Below, in pieces: positions 26,112-35,164 of a DNA stretch of 64,000 nucleotides. The position numbers and the translations under genes are program-made. Every line of letters starts with the position of its first letter. The stretch's first letter is position 1. The notes under the pieces are model-generated. The model worked only from the letters and a program-made list of their open reading frames with translations, did not search any database and was not told the DNA's origin. Origin of the DNA: Oscillatoriaceae cyanobacterium Prado104 (GTDB lineage Bacteria; Cyanobacteriota; Cyanobacteriia; Cyanobacteriales; Microcoleaceae); contig JALOON010000045.1 in the NCBI GenBank assembly GCA_025454405.1, forward strand, positions 62,001 through 126,000. Reading direction: 5' to 3'.

Positions 26112-26190
26112 ATTGCGAGAAACCGGGTTTCTTGCGGGAAATATACGCTTTTGTACTCAGTCTTTGCCAGAAACCCGGTTTCTGACATTG
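26112..26190. repeat. Palindromic AAACCGGGTTT-type element
   Basis: The left arm GCGAGAAACCGGGTTTCTTG and the right arm CCAGAAACCCGGTTTCTGA are separated by about 40 bases. This is one of the best-preserved copies of the dispersed family. It lies in the 270-base gap between two convergent genes. Confidence 0.8.
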
Positions 26191-26225
26191 GTGCAAAATG
26201 TCAAATTTAACGGACTATTAAAATT

Positions 26226-26253
26226 GTAGGGGCAATTGAGAAACTGCCCCTAC
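26226..26253. terminator. GTAGGGGCA/TGCCCCTAC hairpin
   Basis: A perfect 9-bp stem with a 10-base loop lies between the convergent cupin and pentapeptide genes. There is no clear T tract, so termination is plausible but not certain. Confidence 0.5.
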
Positions 26254-26309
26254 ATAATTATATTGAATTTGTTAAACACGAGAATCTGATATAACAACAA
26301 GCGATCGTC

Positions 26310-26993
26310 CTAGCGCAAGACACCCGGCAAAGTACGGGGCAACGCAGCATTTCTTAAATCTGCATTCGCCATATTCGCATTTTTCAAGTTGGCACCTGTC
26401 AAATCAGAACCTCCCAAGTTGGCACCGGTCAAATTAGCACCAGTCAAATTGGCATCCCGCAAGTTGACTCCCATCACGTCGATTCCCGCTAAGCTGCCGC
26501 CCCGGAGGCTGACATTTGCTAAATTTGCTACAGACTGGCGGGCATTTCTGAGGTTGGCACCTGCCAAATCTGCGCTTTCTAAATTAGCACCGATTAAATT
26601 AGCGCTGGTGAGGTTGGTGTTTTTCAAGCTAGCAATTACTAATCCTGCCAAACTCAAGTTGGCGCGACTCAAATCGGCACCCTCTAAATTAGCCCCGTGC
26701 ATTTTAGCTGCGATCAAGCTGGCACCGTGCAATTTAGCTGCGTTTAGATTTGCTTGGTTGAGTTTAGCTTCGTTGAGATTAGCACCGTTTAAATTTGCAC
26801 CTGTCAAGTTGGCACCGCTCAAGTCAGAACCGCTGAGATTTATACCAGACAACTGTGCTCCTGTCAAGTCGCAGCCGCGACAATTTTTAGTTTCTAAAAG
26901 TTGCTTGACCTGCGCTGCGTTTTCCGCACTTGCTGGAGAGGCAAAAGCGATCGCAATTAGCAGACCTGTTGTTGTGACAATTGGGAATTTCAT
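26310..26993 (-). CDS. Secreted pentapeptide-repeat protein
   Basis: A 227-residue exported protein. A signal peptide (MKFPIVTTTGLLIAIAFASP, cleavage after ASA) is followed by a short linker with two cysteines (CRGC) and then about 35 A(N/D)LxX pentapeptides, for example GANLTGANLNGANLNEAKL, predicted to form a right-handed quadrilateral beta-helix. The location is periplasmic or thylakoid-lumenal. Such proteins are numerous in cyanobacteria with few known functions. The start at ATG 26993 has AGGGTGAG upstream and keeps the signal peptide at the N-terminus; the frame opening at 27038 is less likely. Confidence 0.88.
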   Translation of the reverse strand: MKFPIVTTTGLLIAIAFASPASAENAAQVKQLLETKNCRGCDLTGAQLSGINLSGSDLSGANLTGANLNGANLNEAKLNQANLNAAKLHGASLIAAKMHGANLEGADLSRANLSLAGLVIASLKNTNLTSANLIGANLESADLAGANLRNARQSVANLANVSLRGGSLAGIDVMGVNLRDANLTGANLTGANLGGSDLTGANLKNANMANADLRNAALPRTLPGVLR

Positions 26994-27155
26994 ACACTCA
27001 CCCTCAGCGATATCTCCTGAATTAATAATATCCGGCATTTTTGCAGGGAGTGGGGCGATCGTTCTCTTCCAGAAAGTGTGACAATCATCACGCTATTGCG
27101 CTCAAAGTATGCAATAATTATCAATGTTTCAACTTTTGCTAAATATTGTAAATAA

Positions 27156-28811
27156 TTATTGCTTTTTCAGGAACCAGAAGGGGAAAGCTTGCGTCGGTTC
27201 GAGGCGGACGCCGGAGACATTGTTCCGAGCAAAAGTATAGTCTTTATCTTGCCAAAGCGGGATGAAGGGAACATCCGTACCCAGTATCTCCTGAATTTCG
27301 GCAAACAGGGCTTTGCGGGTTTGCGGGTTTGGTTCTTTGCGCTGTTTGTCGATCAGTTGATTGACGCGATCGTTGTAATAAAAAGAACCCTGTCCCTGAC
27401 TCGCACCTTTCTGACAGCCGGTGCCCGCCGAACCTTCCGCACAATCTAAAAACGGCTGAATGTAATTGTCGGCGTCGAAAAAGTCCGCGTACCAGTCTAC
27501 TAAAACCGCCGGATAAATCCCCTTCTCCAGATTTTGAAATAAGGTAGGAGATTCAACGCTGTTAATTTCCACCTGCATGATGCCGTCCATTTTGAGTTTG
27601 GCTAAAGCTTTAATCGTACTCGCTACTAATGCTCTTTTTGTGGAAGCGGCAGGATGCCAAATTTGCAAAATAAAAGGATTGGCTGCGGAGTATCCGGCTT
27701 GCGCTAACAGTTCCTTAGCTTTGGTCGTGTTAGCATCGCCGTACATTTCTTGAAAAACCGGTTTGTGAACGTCGAAGGTTGTAGGAATCAGGCTGTAAAC
27801 CGGCTGCGCTTGGCCTCGAAGGACGCGATTGTTAATCAGCGGGCGATCCATAGCGGCCGCGATCGCCTGTCTGACTTCTAACTTATCCAGCGGCTGAGAC
27901 TTAAGATTGAGAGTCATGTAACTGACGGTACTGCTTTGGGCTGCAAATTCCTGCCATTTCCCTTTTTTTGCGCCCTCGTCCAAGCTGCGGATTTGATCGG
28001 CATCGAGGGACAAATAGGCAACATCGATCGCGCCTGTCCGAAAAGTATTGAACAAATTTGCCGAACTCGAAAGCAGCAACACATCGATGCCTTGATTCTG
28101 CGGTTTTTCTTCACCCCAATATTTGTCAAATACATCTAATTTCAGGGAATCGCTACCGTATTTTGCCAGTTTGTAGCGCCCGGTTCCCACAAAAGTATCG
28201 GGTTTAAATTTACCATCTCCAATCTCGTAAGCTTTCGGAGAAACCGGACAAAGACCGGCAAATGTCAGCAGCGACGAAAAAGCAGCAAAAGGTTTTTTGA
28301 GTTGGAAAGTTAATTCATATTCGCCCGTAGCTTTCACCGATTCTACCGCATCTCCTAACAAGAAAGCCGGACGGCCGCCATTTTTGATAAACCGCTGCAG
28401 GGAAAATTCCATTGCTGCGGCGTTAAATGGGGTGCCGTCGTGAAAAATCACGCCTTGACGCAGGGGAATTGTATAAGTCAATCCATCTTGGCTAACTTTT
28501 GGCATTGCGGTTGCTAAGTCGGGGATTAACTCAGTAGTTCCCGATTTGTAAGTGTAGAGAGTGTCGCCCAAATTGTGCAGCAATTCGCCCGAGATATTTT
28601 CGTAAGCGTCAGCAGGGTCGATCGTCCGCAATTTTAAGGTGGTGCCGATCGTAATGCGACCGTTACGATCGTTAGTAGCTGTTGCATCGAGCGAGCGATT
28701 TTCCCGTTGGCCGCAGCTTGCTGTTAACAAACAACAAATACAAAATAGAGCGATAACTTTAATTGCTGAAAGTTTAATATTGATTTTCGGAAGTAGTTTG
28801 GTAATTTTCAT
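27156..28811 (-). CDS. ABC transporter substrate-binding lipoprotein (family 5)
   Basis: A 551-residue periplasmic binding protein for peptides, nickel or similar ligands. The N-terminus is a lipoprotein signal (VIALFCICCLLTASC, lipobox LTASC). SBP family 5 signatures include IDPADAYENISGELLHNLGD, VFHDGTPFNA-like GVIFHDGTPFNAAAMEF, and FVGTGRYKLAKYGSDSLKL. The C-terminus has GTDVPFIPLWQDKDYTFARN. The permease and ATPase genes are not adjacent. The ligand cannot be read from the sequence. Confidence 0.9.
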   Translation of the reverse strand: MKITKLLPKINIKLSAIKVIALFCICCLLTASCGQRENRSLDATATNDRNGRITIGTTLKLRTIDPADAYENISGELLHNLGDTLYTYKSGTTELIPDLATAMPKVSQDGLTYTIPLRQGVIFHDGTPFNAAAMEFSLQRFIKNGGRPAFLLGDAVESVKATGEYELTFQLKKPFAAFSSLLTFAGLCPVSPKAYEIGDGKFKPDTFVGTGRYKLAKYGSDSLKLDVFDKYWGEEKPQNQGIDVLLLSSSANLFNTFRTGAIDVAYLSLDADQIRSLDEGAKKGKWQEFAAQSSTVSYMTLNLKSQPLDKLEVRQAIAAAMDRPLINNRVLRGQAQPVYSLIPTTFDVHKPVFQEMYGDANTTKAKELLAQAGYSAANPFILQIWHPAASTKRALVASTIKALAKLKMDGIMQVEINSVESPTLFQNLEKGIYPAVLVDWYADFFDADNYIQPFLDCAEGSAGTGCQKGASQGQGSFYYNDRVNQLIDKQRKEPNPQTRKALFAEIQEILGTDVPFIPLWQDKDYTFARNNVSGVRLEPTQAFPFWFLKKQ

Positions 28812-28944
28812 GTTGTTTATAATAAATGCCTGGGTTTTTTTCTAATGACTGATGACTAATGAGATCGATCGAGCCGATTTAGGAGATAGACGAGAATCTA
28901 ATATATCGATCGAGCCGATTAAAGTTCGCGAAAGTTCGCGCACT

Positions 28945-29000
28945 CAAAACTGAAAACTCTCTTTCAACTCAAAACTCAAAACTCAAAACTCAAAACTCCT
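28945..29000. repeat. Heptamer (CTCAAAA)n array
   Basis: Tandem copies of the 7-mer CTCAAAA/AACTCAA fill the end of the gap between the lipoprotein gene and the cyclase gene. Nearby, GTTCGCGAAAGTTCGCG and a duplicated ATCGATCGAGCCGATT motif (28862-28920) are further short repeats. Confidence 0.8.
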
Positions 29001-29013
29001 CCTTCTTCCTTCA

Positions 29014-30546
29014 TTAAATTCCCTTCAGCAACAATCGCCAATCCTGACAGCGTTTTTTGTAAATGCGGGCCACTCGATCGCCCGGACTTGCTCGCAAACA
29101 CTCATCAAACAATTTTCCGGCTTCTCGAAATTCCCTGCGATCGTACAGTACCATAGCTTGAGTGTATAGGTTCAAATTTGCGAGTTTTGCCTCTCGAATT
29201 TCTGGAGGATCGGCATCAAATACTTCATAGACTGTGACAAATTGGGATTTGCCTTTTACTTGTACTTTATCCACCATGCGAATCGCGTAATCAGCAGGAT
29301 TTCGCAAGCGTTCAAAAGTCGCGTGAGAAATTAACAGAGGCACGCTGTAATCTTTCGTCAATCCTTCAATGCGGGATGCCAAATTCACAGCATCGCTAAT
29401 TACAGTGCTGTCCATGCGACTCCTACCGCCGATCGTCCCCAGCATCAAAGTACCGGTATTAATGCCGATGCCAATTTTCACCGGAACGTAATTTGACTTG
29501 TGACGGTATTCATTGTAGGTACTTAAAATATTTAGCATAGCAACACCTGCTTTAACTGCATCATCGGCAAAGTCGCTAAACAGAGCCATAATTGCATCGC
29601 CAATATATTTATCAATAAACCCATTATTATTAGTAATAGCCGGCTCCATCCGCGACAGATAAGAATTAATAAAATTAAAATTTTCTTGCGGTGTCATTGT
29701 TTCTGACAGCGCTGTAAAATCGCGAATGTCAGAAAACAGCACCGACATTTCCTCCTGCACGTGGTCGCCTAAATTGACATCGACAATACTTTCAGAACCC
29801 AGCAAATTCAGGAATTTATGCGGTACAAATCGCCCGTAGGCATCAGTAATTTCTAACTCTGCATCGAGGGATTTTCCCAAATCTTGATTTAGTTTAGATT
29901 GTTTCTGGATCAATTCAAGGCGCTCGGCTTCTGATTGCTTGCGTTCCGTAATATCTTGAAAAACTGCGATCGCAAAAGCAACTTTTCCCTCGTCAATAAT
30001 TGGCGTACCCCAAGTTTCTACGGGAATTTTCAGCCCCTCTGGTTGGCGAATTTCCATATCCTCAGTCGTAGAACTTTCGCCGCTTAAAGCCCGAGCGATC
30101 GGTAAATTTTCAAAGGGATAAATTGTGTCTGTTCCGGCAACATAAATTTGATAAACTGCTGACAAATCGCCCACATCATCTAACCGTACCAGCCCCCGAC
30201 CTAGCAATTGTTCTCCAGCGCGATTGACGTAATAAGGTTGACCTTTAGCGTCTAGTACGAAAACTCCGATCGGAATTGCTTCGAGGAATTGAACCAGTCT
30301 GATTTCGCCTTCTCGCACCGCTTCCAATGCTTGAAACTGCAAGTCAGCTAACACCATATCTGAGTGCACGGAAGTAGTTTCGAGCAAAATTTCCAGATCG
30401 GTTTTTTCCTCCTCCAAGTCTCTCACTTGCTGGCGCAATTTTTCTATCTCCAAAAGTAACTCTTCTCTCGATGGTTGTTCTTCCAAGATAACCCCCGAAC
30501 TTGCGCCTCTACCAACATAAAATTGCGTAACAGTTTCTATCCTCAA
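29014..30546 (-). CDS. PAS-domain adenylate cyclase
   Basis: A 510-residue class III nucleotide cyclase that should make cAMP. Order: coiled coil (about 25-60, LLLEIEKLRQQVRDLEEEK), PAS domain (85-205, ending DITERKQSE), linker, then cyclase domain (about 265-440) with metal Asp in LFSDIRDFTALSE and IGDAIMALF, GFIDKYIGD with the adenine-type Lys, and SDAVNLASRIEGL with the stabilising Arg. A helical TPR-like end follows. No start ATG is available: TTG 30546 overlaps the STAS gene by 38 bases, and TTG near 30486 is an alternative. It ends the partner-switching gene cluster, so STAS/kinase signalling may act on it. Confidence 0.88.
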   Translation of the reverse strand: MRIETVTQFYVGRGASSGVILEEQPSREELLLEIEKLRQQVRDLEEEKTDLEILLETTSVHSDMVLADLQFQALEAVREGEIRLVQFLEAIPIGVFVLDAKGQPYYVNRAGEQLLGRGLVRLDDVGDLSAVYQIYVAGTDTIYPFENLPIARALSGESSTTEDMEIRQPEGLKIPVETWGTPIIDEGKVAFAIAVFQDITERKQSEAERLELIQKQSKLNQDLGKSLDAELEITDAYGRFVPHKFLNLLGSESIVDVNLGDHVQEEMSVLFSDIRDFTALSETMTPQENFNFINSYLSRMEPAITNNNGFIDKYIGDAIMALFSDFADDAVKAGVAMLNILSTYNEYRHKSNYVPVKIGIGINTGTLMLGTIGGRSRMDSTVISDAVNLASRIEGLTKDYSVPLLISHATFERLRNPADYAIRMVDKVQVKGKSQFVTVYEVFDADPPEIREAKLANLNLYTQAMVLYDRREFREAGKLFDECLRASPGDRVARIYKKRCQDWRLLLKGI

Positions 30547-30850
30547 AGCATCGCAGATTTTTGATGAACTCTAGCTCTAAAGCAGGCACCAGCCGTTGCA
30601 AATTTTTCAAAGATTTACCTTGCCAAGCTATAGATTGAGAATCTTGCACAGTCGTTTGCACCCCTGCTTTTTTGCGCCTCTCGATAACAAACTCGGACAG
30701 CATATTGATGCCATAAATGTTCATAAATTCTAACTTCTGCACGTTGAGAGTAATTTTGGGCTGTTTTAAATCCCGCACGTCGCCCAGCAACTTCGAGATT
30801 TGCTCGTACTCCGCAGGCCCGCCCAATTGGAGGGAACTAGCAAAACTCAC
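30509..30850 (-). CDS. STAS-domain (anti-sigma factor antagonist-like) protein
   Basis: A 113-residue STAS-type protein. Typical elements: QISKLLGDVRDLKQPKITLN and KLEFMNIYGINMLSEFVIER, the latter holding the segment where phosphorylatable Ser/Thr usually sits (here around NIYGI, so the classical Ser is not obvious). It resembles the Slr1859/HmpV-type proteins of cyanobacterial partner-switching systems, which are phosphorylated by a HATPase kinase and dephosphorylated by a PP2C phosphatase. The start is GTG. It overlaps the downstream cyclase frame. Confidence 0.75.
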   Translation of the reverse strand: MSFASSLQLGGPAEYEQISKLLGDVRDLKQPKITLNVQKLEFMNIYGINMLSEFVIERRKKAGVQTTVQDSQSIAWQGKSLKNLQRLVPALELEFIKNLRCFEDRNCYAILCW

Positions 30851-31011
30851 GGTGGTCGTTGCTGGATCTTAGCAGATAGGGTAGTCTTCTGTGTTAATTT
30901 CCATCTCGGCAAAAAACTTCCTTAAATATTATCGTTCGGCTCAGTTATAGTTACAGATTTGATAAACAAATATCTCACCTGCCAGATCGAACCGTTTTGT
31001 AAGAAGTTTTA

Positions 31012-31590
31012 TCATACTCTCAATTGCACCATTGTTGTTACTGCAATTATTTCGGGTTCTTGTTGCACCGTCTCGAACTTCCAGCCCATCTTGGCAGCAT
31101 AGTCGCTGAGCACTGTCAGCAAACCCAATCCTGAGGTAGTGGAATTCTCATCAGCAGCATTTTTTTCCAACTGCTGGATGTACAGTTCGCTAGGATCGCC
31201 CACTAGCAATTCTTGAATGTAAGCCTGAAACTCGCCAACTGCTAGGGGAGAAATACTGTTAGCAACTGAAAATATTAGCCCGTCGCTTTGCAATTGCAGT
31301 TTAATGTCGATCGGGTACTGCGAAGTTTTATCGTTAAATTTCATCGCATTTTCTAGTAACTCGTTAGCAATATAGCTAACGGCACTTTTAATCTCGGCTT
31401 GGCGGTTAATTGTTGATGGTTCGTCTTCATTTCCCGGAAAAAATGTTGTCAAGTAATCGGCGAGAAAATCCGCTGACAAACCGTTGTTGCGCCACCGCTG
31501 TTGGAGGGGAATAGAACTTGGGGAAAATCCGATGATTAAATATTCTTGGCTAGTCGGCAGTTCGATAAAGTCTCCGAAGATCTGAATCAT
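31012..31590 (-). CDS. HATPase anti-sigma-type kinase (DUF6272-like)
   Basis: A 192-residue protein with GHKL-ATPase features: N-box IANELLENAMKFNDKT (about 73-88) and a G-box-like SGLGLLTVLSDYAAKMGW near the end. It fits the Slr1861/HmpW-type serine kinase of partner-switching systems, which binds and phosphorylates the STAS partner encoded next. The gap to the STAS gene is 160 bases; the phosphatase gene lies 345 bases upstream on the same strand. Confidence 0.75.
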   Translation of the reverse strand: MIQIFGDFIELPTSQEYLIIGFSPSSIPLQQRWRNNGLSADFLADYLTTFFPGNEDEPSTINRQAEIKSAVSYIANELLENAMKFNDKTSQYPIDIKLQLQSDGLIFSVANSISPLAVGEFQAYIQELLVGDPSELYIQQLEKNAADENSTTSGLGLLTVLSDYAAKMGWKFETVQQEPEIIAVTTMVQLRV

Positions 31591-31935
31591 ATGCGCCTAT
31601 CAATAAGTAAATAGTTGAGAGTTGTTCGAGAGTTATGAGTTTTAAGTTTTGAGCTGTGAATTAAGAAGAGTTTTAAGTGTGCGAACTTTCGCGAACTTTA
31701 TTTAAATCACAACTCACAACTCAACATTCAAAACGTTTTAAGTTGAGAGTTGAGAGTCGATCGTTGACAGCAAACACCAAACTGTTGACAGTTGTCACGA
31801 GTGAAGCAGGAAGCAAGGTTTAGTTATCTAGTAAAGAATACTTAAGTTATTATTGCAATCGGGAAGAATATAGAGCGAGTAAGATTTTGTGTCATTTGTA
31901 CCGTAGATTGAATAAGGTGAACTTACTTAAGTCAT
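31591..31935. other. Repeat-containing gap within the signalling cluster
   Basis: No gene. Short AAGTTTTGAG/CAAAACTT-type repeats occur near 31630-31745. GTTCGCGAACTT at 31685 repeats a motif also seen at 28925. TTGACAG-like units appear near 31760-31795. Confidence 0.55.
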
Positions 31936-33909
31936 TTATTGTTGTTTGAGTACGAGTAATGTGATGTCGTCAAAAACCTTTTGCTCGCCGATGTGCGATC
32001 GCACGTCGTCAATTACAGCGTGCCTGATTTCAGATGCCGATCGCCAACGATTAATCTGGATCGCCTCAATTAACCTTTCCAAACCGTAAAGCACTTTATC
32101 CATATTTTCAGCTTCCGTAATTCCATCAGTGTAGAGCACCACCACATCTCCTGAATGTAACTGTACGATTGTTTCAGCTACAAAGTCAGCTATATCTGCA
32201 TCCAAGCCGATGGGAAAACCCAGGTCGATCGTATCAAATCTTTCCACAGCACCGCCAGAGCGCACCACGATCATTTCTTCATGCTGGCCGCTCAATTTTA
32301 GCATTCCCTGTTCGTAGTCCAGCAACGCGAGGCTGGCATTTTTGTCAGATTTCATCCGCTGCACGTTATCGTAAATTGCTCGGTTTACAGCGCTTAAAAA
32401 TCTTACCGAATCCGGTTCGTCGTAAGCCAGTAACGTGCGCACTGCTGTTTGCACCATAATCATTAGAACCCCGCTTTCCAATCCGTGCCCCGTAACATCG
32501 CCAATGCCAATTTTCACCCTACCATCTTGCTGGAGCACGTCGTAATAGTCGCCGCCAACTTCATCAGCAGGTTCCATAAACCCTGCTATATCCAAGCCGT
32601 TAACTTCCTTCAGTTCCCGATCTTTTGGTAGCAGCATTTGCTGAATTTTGCGAGTTACATCTAGTTCCGCGCTCATCCGCATATTTTCGGCTTTCAGGCG
32701 ATCGTTGAGTACAGTAATTTCTTGGTTTGCTGAAACTAATGCCCCCGCAATCCTGTTAAACGCACCCACAACTTGTCCCAATTCATCTCTATTATCCAAA
32801 GTTATTTTGTCGCTGAGATTGCCACTTGCCATGCTTTTTGCAGCTTCGTCAAGGACAAACACTGTTCGCATAACTGCTCGATAAAAAGCTAGAAATAAGT
32901 AGATAACTATGGCAAGGATAATTACAATAAAAATGCTGACGCTTTGTTTTCTCCCCACAAATCCGTCTATGCGGGCTTGCAAAAGAATATCCAATTCAGC
33001 GAGAGTTTCGTCCCAAAGTTGAAAACTTGCATCGAGAACCTGTTCGCTCTCAGTAACGTAGCTATCGTATTGCACGAAAGCCGTAGTAGTAATCAGTTTG
33101 TCTAAGTTTTTGCTTAACTGATTTGCTTGCGAGTTAAAAATTTTTAAAGACTCGCTCAATCTCGGGCGCAGATTGCCGCGGGGATTGTTGTTAAATCCTA
33201 CTTCCATATTAGCTGCCATGTCACGACTGATTTGTCGCAATCTGCCCGAGAGAGCGATCAGTTGAGCTCTTTCCTCTGCTGTGGCATTGGAACTCAAAGT
33301 AATTTTTTGGGACAGCAACCTGATTTCTGACAAAATTTTTTGCATTTCTGGCAGCTTCAACAAAGTAGCATCCATCAAATAATAGGTATCCAAGTCTGGG
33401 TCTAAGATTAAATTGGAAGTGTCGCCAACCCGATCGCTCAATCTATTGACATCCGTCAGCAATCTTTGATAGATTACGTCGTAAGTTTCTCTACTCCAGT
33501 CACGACGGCGCAATTTAAAATTTTGCCAATCTTGATAAATTAGATCGAACTTTTCGCTAGTAGCTAAAACACTTCCCAGGCGGCGATCGGTATTTTCCAG
33601 TTCGTGAAAACCCACATCTATTTTTGCTTCCAGATCTGCGCCGCGATCGGACTCTTGTAAATCTGGATTTAAGCGCTGGTAATTTAAAAATTGCAGTTGC
33701 GGGATGTATTCCCTCAACTGTCGCAGGGGGCGCAGGTATTCGTTACCGTAAATTTCCTTTTGAGCAAAGTCTATCCTGCTGTTAATTTCCGAAATCAACA
33801 GGTAAGTAACTAATGCCAGCGGCATGGCGAAGAGAAAAGCGATCGTAGAAAATTTTTGAGGGTAGCTCAGCCGATTCATTAAACTGATGCCCAGGGATTT
33901 TCTTTGCAT
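31936..33909 (-). CDS. Membrane sensor PP2C/SpoIIE-type serine phosphatase
   Basis: A 657-residue signalling phosphatase (RsbU/IcfG/HmpU type). Two transmembrane helices (about 20-40, IAFLFAMPLALVTYLLI, and 325-345, VSIFIVIILAIVIYLFLAFY) enclose a helical periplasmic sensor region. A HAMP domain (VLDEAAKSMASGNLSDKITL) and coiled coil lead to the PP2C domain (about 420-655) with metal Asp residues in DEVGGDYYDV, IGIGDVTGHGLESG and VVLYTDGITEAEN and the final DDITLLVLK. It should dephosphorylate the STAS protein in response to an outside signal and thereby set the state of the downstream module. ATG 33879 is an alternative start. Confidence 0.92.
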   Translation of the reverse strand: MQRKSLGISLMNRLSYPQKFSTIAFLFAMPLALVTYLLISEINSRIDFAQKEIYGNEYLRPLRQLREYIPQLQFLNYQRLNPDLQESDRGADLEAKIDVGFHELENTDRRLGSVLATSEKFDLIYQDWQNFKLRRRDWSRETYDVIYQRLLTDVNRLSDRVGDTSNLILDPDLDTYYLMDATLLKLPEMQKILSEIRLLSQKITLSSNATAEERAQLIALSGRLRQISRDMAANMEVGFNNNPRGNLRPRLSESLKIFNSQANQLSKNLDKLITTTAFVQYDSYVTESEQVLDASFQLWDETLAELDILLQARIDGFVGRKQSVSIFIVIILAIVIYLFLAFYRAVMRTVFVLDEAAKSMASGNLSDKITLDNRDELGQVVGAFNRIAGALVSANQEITVLNDRLKAENMRMSAELDVTRKIQQMLLPKDRELKEVNGLDIAGFMEPADEVGGDYYDVLQQDGRVKIGIGDVTGHGLESGVLMIMVQTAVRTLLAYDEPDSVRFLSAVNRAIYDNVQRMKSDKNASLALLDYEQGMLKLSGQHEEMIVVRSGGAVERFDTIDLGFPIGLDADIADFVAETIVQLHSGDVVVLYTDGITEAENMDKVLYGLERLIEAIQINRWRSASEIRHAVIDDVRSHIGEQKVFDDITLLVLKQQ

Positions 33910-34603
33910 AATTAATACATTTTAATAAGATTTCCCGAAACAAGTAGCGATCGCTACTAAAATTTAGGAATGTAGGTGTTAAAGGACTCCGAACGCAGAA
34001 AGCGAGTTGTTTGCAGGCGTTGTTTGCCAGCTTTGGGGGCTGCAACGGCACCTGCTAGATCGTCAACCCGGTTTCTCAAAACCCGCGCGCCAGTCGTCAA
34101 AATGTTGCTTGAGACGCTCCCGATCGAGCAAGACAGCGGCAATTCGCCAGCGGTAAATCGCTCAATTTTTAATTTCCATAACGGTTGCCACAGATGGCGT
34201 TGCATCCTTAAATTTTGCAAACTCCCACTGTGTAGGACTCCCCCAGCACAGTGTAAAACACCAGCAGCAGCTTTGGGGATAACTTAATAGTCAGTTGTAC
34301 GGTGATGCTGGGGATAAATCAGATCCTTTTCAGGAGATTTACTTAAACATAAATTTTCTCGATCGCGCGATTTTCTCAGTAAAAATTAAGTAATAATTGC
34401 AAGCGCAAGTTTCCTGAAAAACTTGTTGTGACAGTGTATAAAACAACACTGGTATCCCTGCCAGCGGCGAACAGCGACTCCTGGAATAAGGAACCAACAG
34501 CAGCAGCAGTGGAGTCTAAATAAGTAAACAAACGATCGCCAGCAAACAAACGATCGGAGGCAAAACGATTGCCAGAGTGTGAAGTTGAGGCAGAGGGTTG
34601 GTT
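33910..34603. other. Intergenic region without a recognised gene
   Basis: The 694-base gap has no convincing gene. A minus-strand frame 33957-34220 (87 codons, ...TAGELPLSCSIGSVSSN...) has no recognisable motif and covers a single AACCCGGTTTCTC repeat arm at 34067-34079, so it is probably not coding. Near 34530 the element AAACAAACGATCG occurs twice in tandem. Its right end probably holds the promoter of the secreted protein gene. Confidence 0.45.
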
Positions 34604-35164
34604 ATGAAAAGAATTTCCGAAAATCAATGTCAAAACAGTCAGAACCGAGTTCAAAGGCAGCCGAGTCCCTTAATCTTGGCTTTGTTACTGACAGGAATTC
34701 TGACCTGGGAAATGTATCCGGTATTAACAGACACCGCTGCCGCCAATGCAGGTGCTCTCAAACAATCGATCGTACAGTTAGAACAGCAAGAGCGATCGAC
34801 CGTACAGCAATTTCCCTCGGAGTCGGTAATTGAAAAAATCAGCTACGCCGGACTGGGGCGCGACAGTTTAGCGGGCGCTCGGGGAATTTTGGCCGAGAAT
34901 GCGAGACAATTGCCTGAGGCTGTGGCTGCTGCGGTGCGCCAAGACTTGTCGCGCCAAACTGGGATTGCAGTGAGTAAGTTGAAAGTAACTCAATCGAGCC
35001 CGCAAAGTTGGCCGAATACTTGTTTGGGGCTGGCAAAAGCCGATGAAATTTGCGGTCAAGCGATCGTGGAAGGTTGGCGGGTTGTGGTTTCTGACGGCCG
35101 CCAATCTTGGGTTTACCGCACTAATTTTCGGGGTAATGTGTTGCGTTTGGAACCAAAAAAATAG
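34604..35164 (+). CDS. Exported hypothetical protein
   Basis: A 186-residue protein with an N-terminal hydrophobic signal (PLILALLLTGILTWEMYPVL) and a conserved-looking C-terminal domain: RQDLSRQTGIAVSKLKVTQS, SWPNTCLGLAKADEICGQAI and EGWRVVVSDGRQSWVYRTNF. The two Cys in that part may form a disulfide. This C-terminal pattern recurs in secreted cyanobacterial proteins of unknown role. ATG 34604 follows GAGGCAGAGGG; the frame opens at 34598. Confidence 0.7.
   Translation: MKRISENQCQNSQNRVQRQPSPLILALLLTGILTWEMYPVLTDTAAANAGALKQSIVQLEQQERSTVQQFPSESVIEKISYAGLGRDSLAGARGILAENARQLPEAVAAAVRQDLSRQTGIAVSKLKVTQSSPQSWPNTCLGLAKADEICGQAIVEGWRVVVSDGRQSWVYRTNFRGNVLRLEPKK

Noticed and set aside
26389-27081. 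230-codon frame antisense to the pentapeptide-repeat gene
   Set aside because: The periodic Lys/Leu/Ala pattern mirrors the pentapeptide codons; the opposite strand clearly codes.
33957-34220. 87-codon minus-strand frame
   Set aside because: No motif, no Shine-Dalgarno sequence, and it runs through a dispersed-repeat arm.
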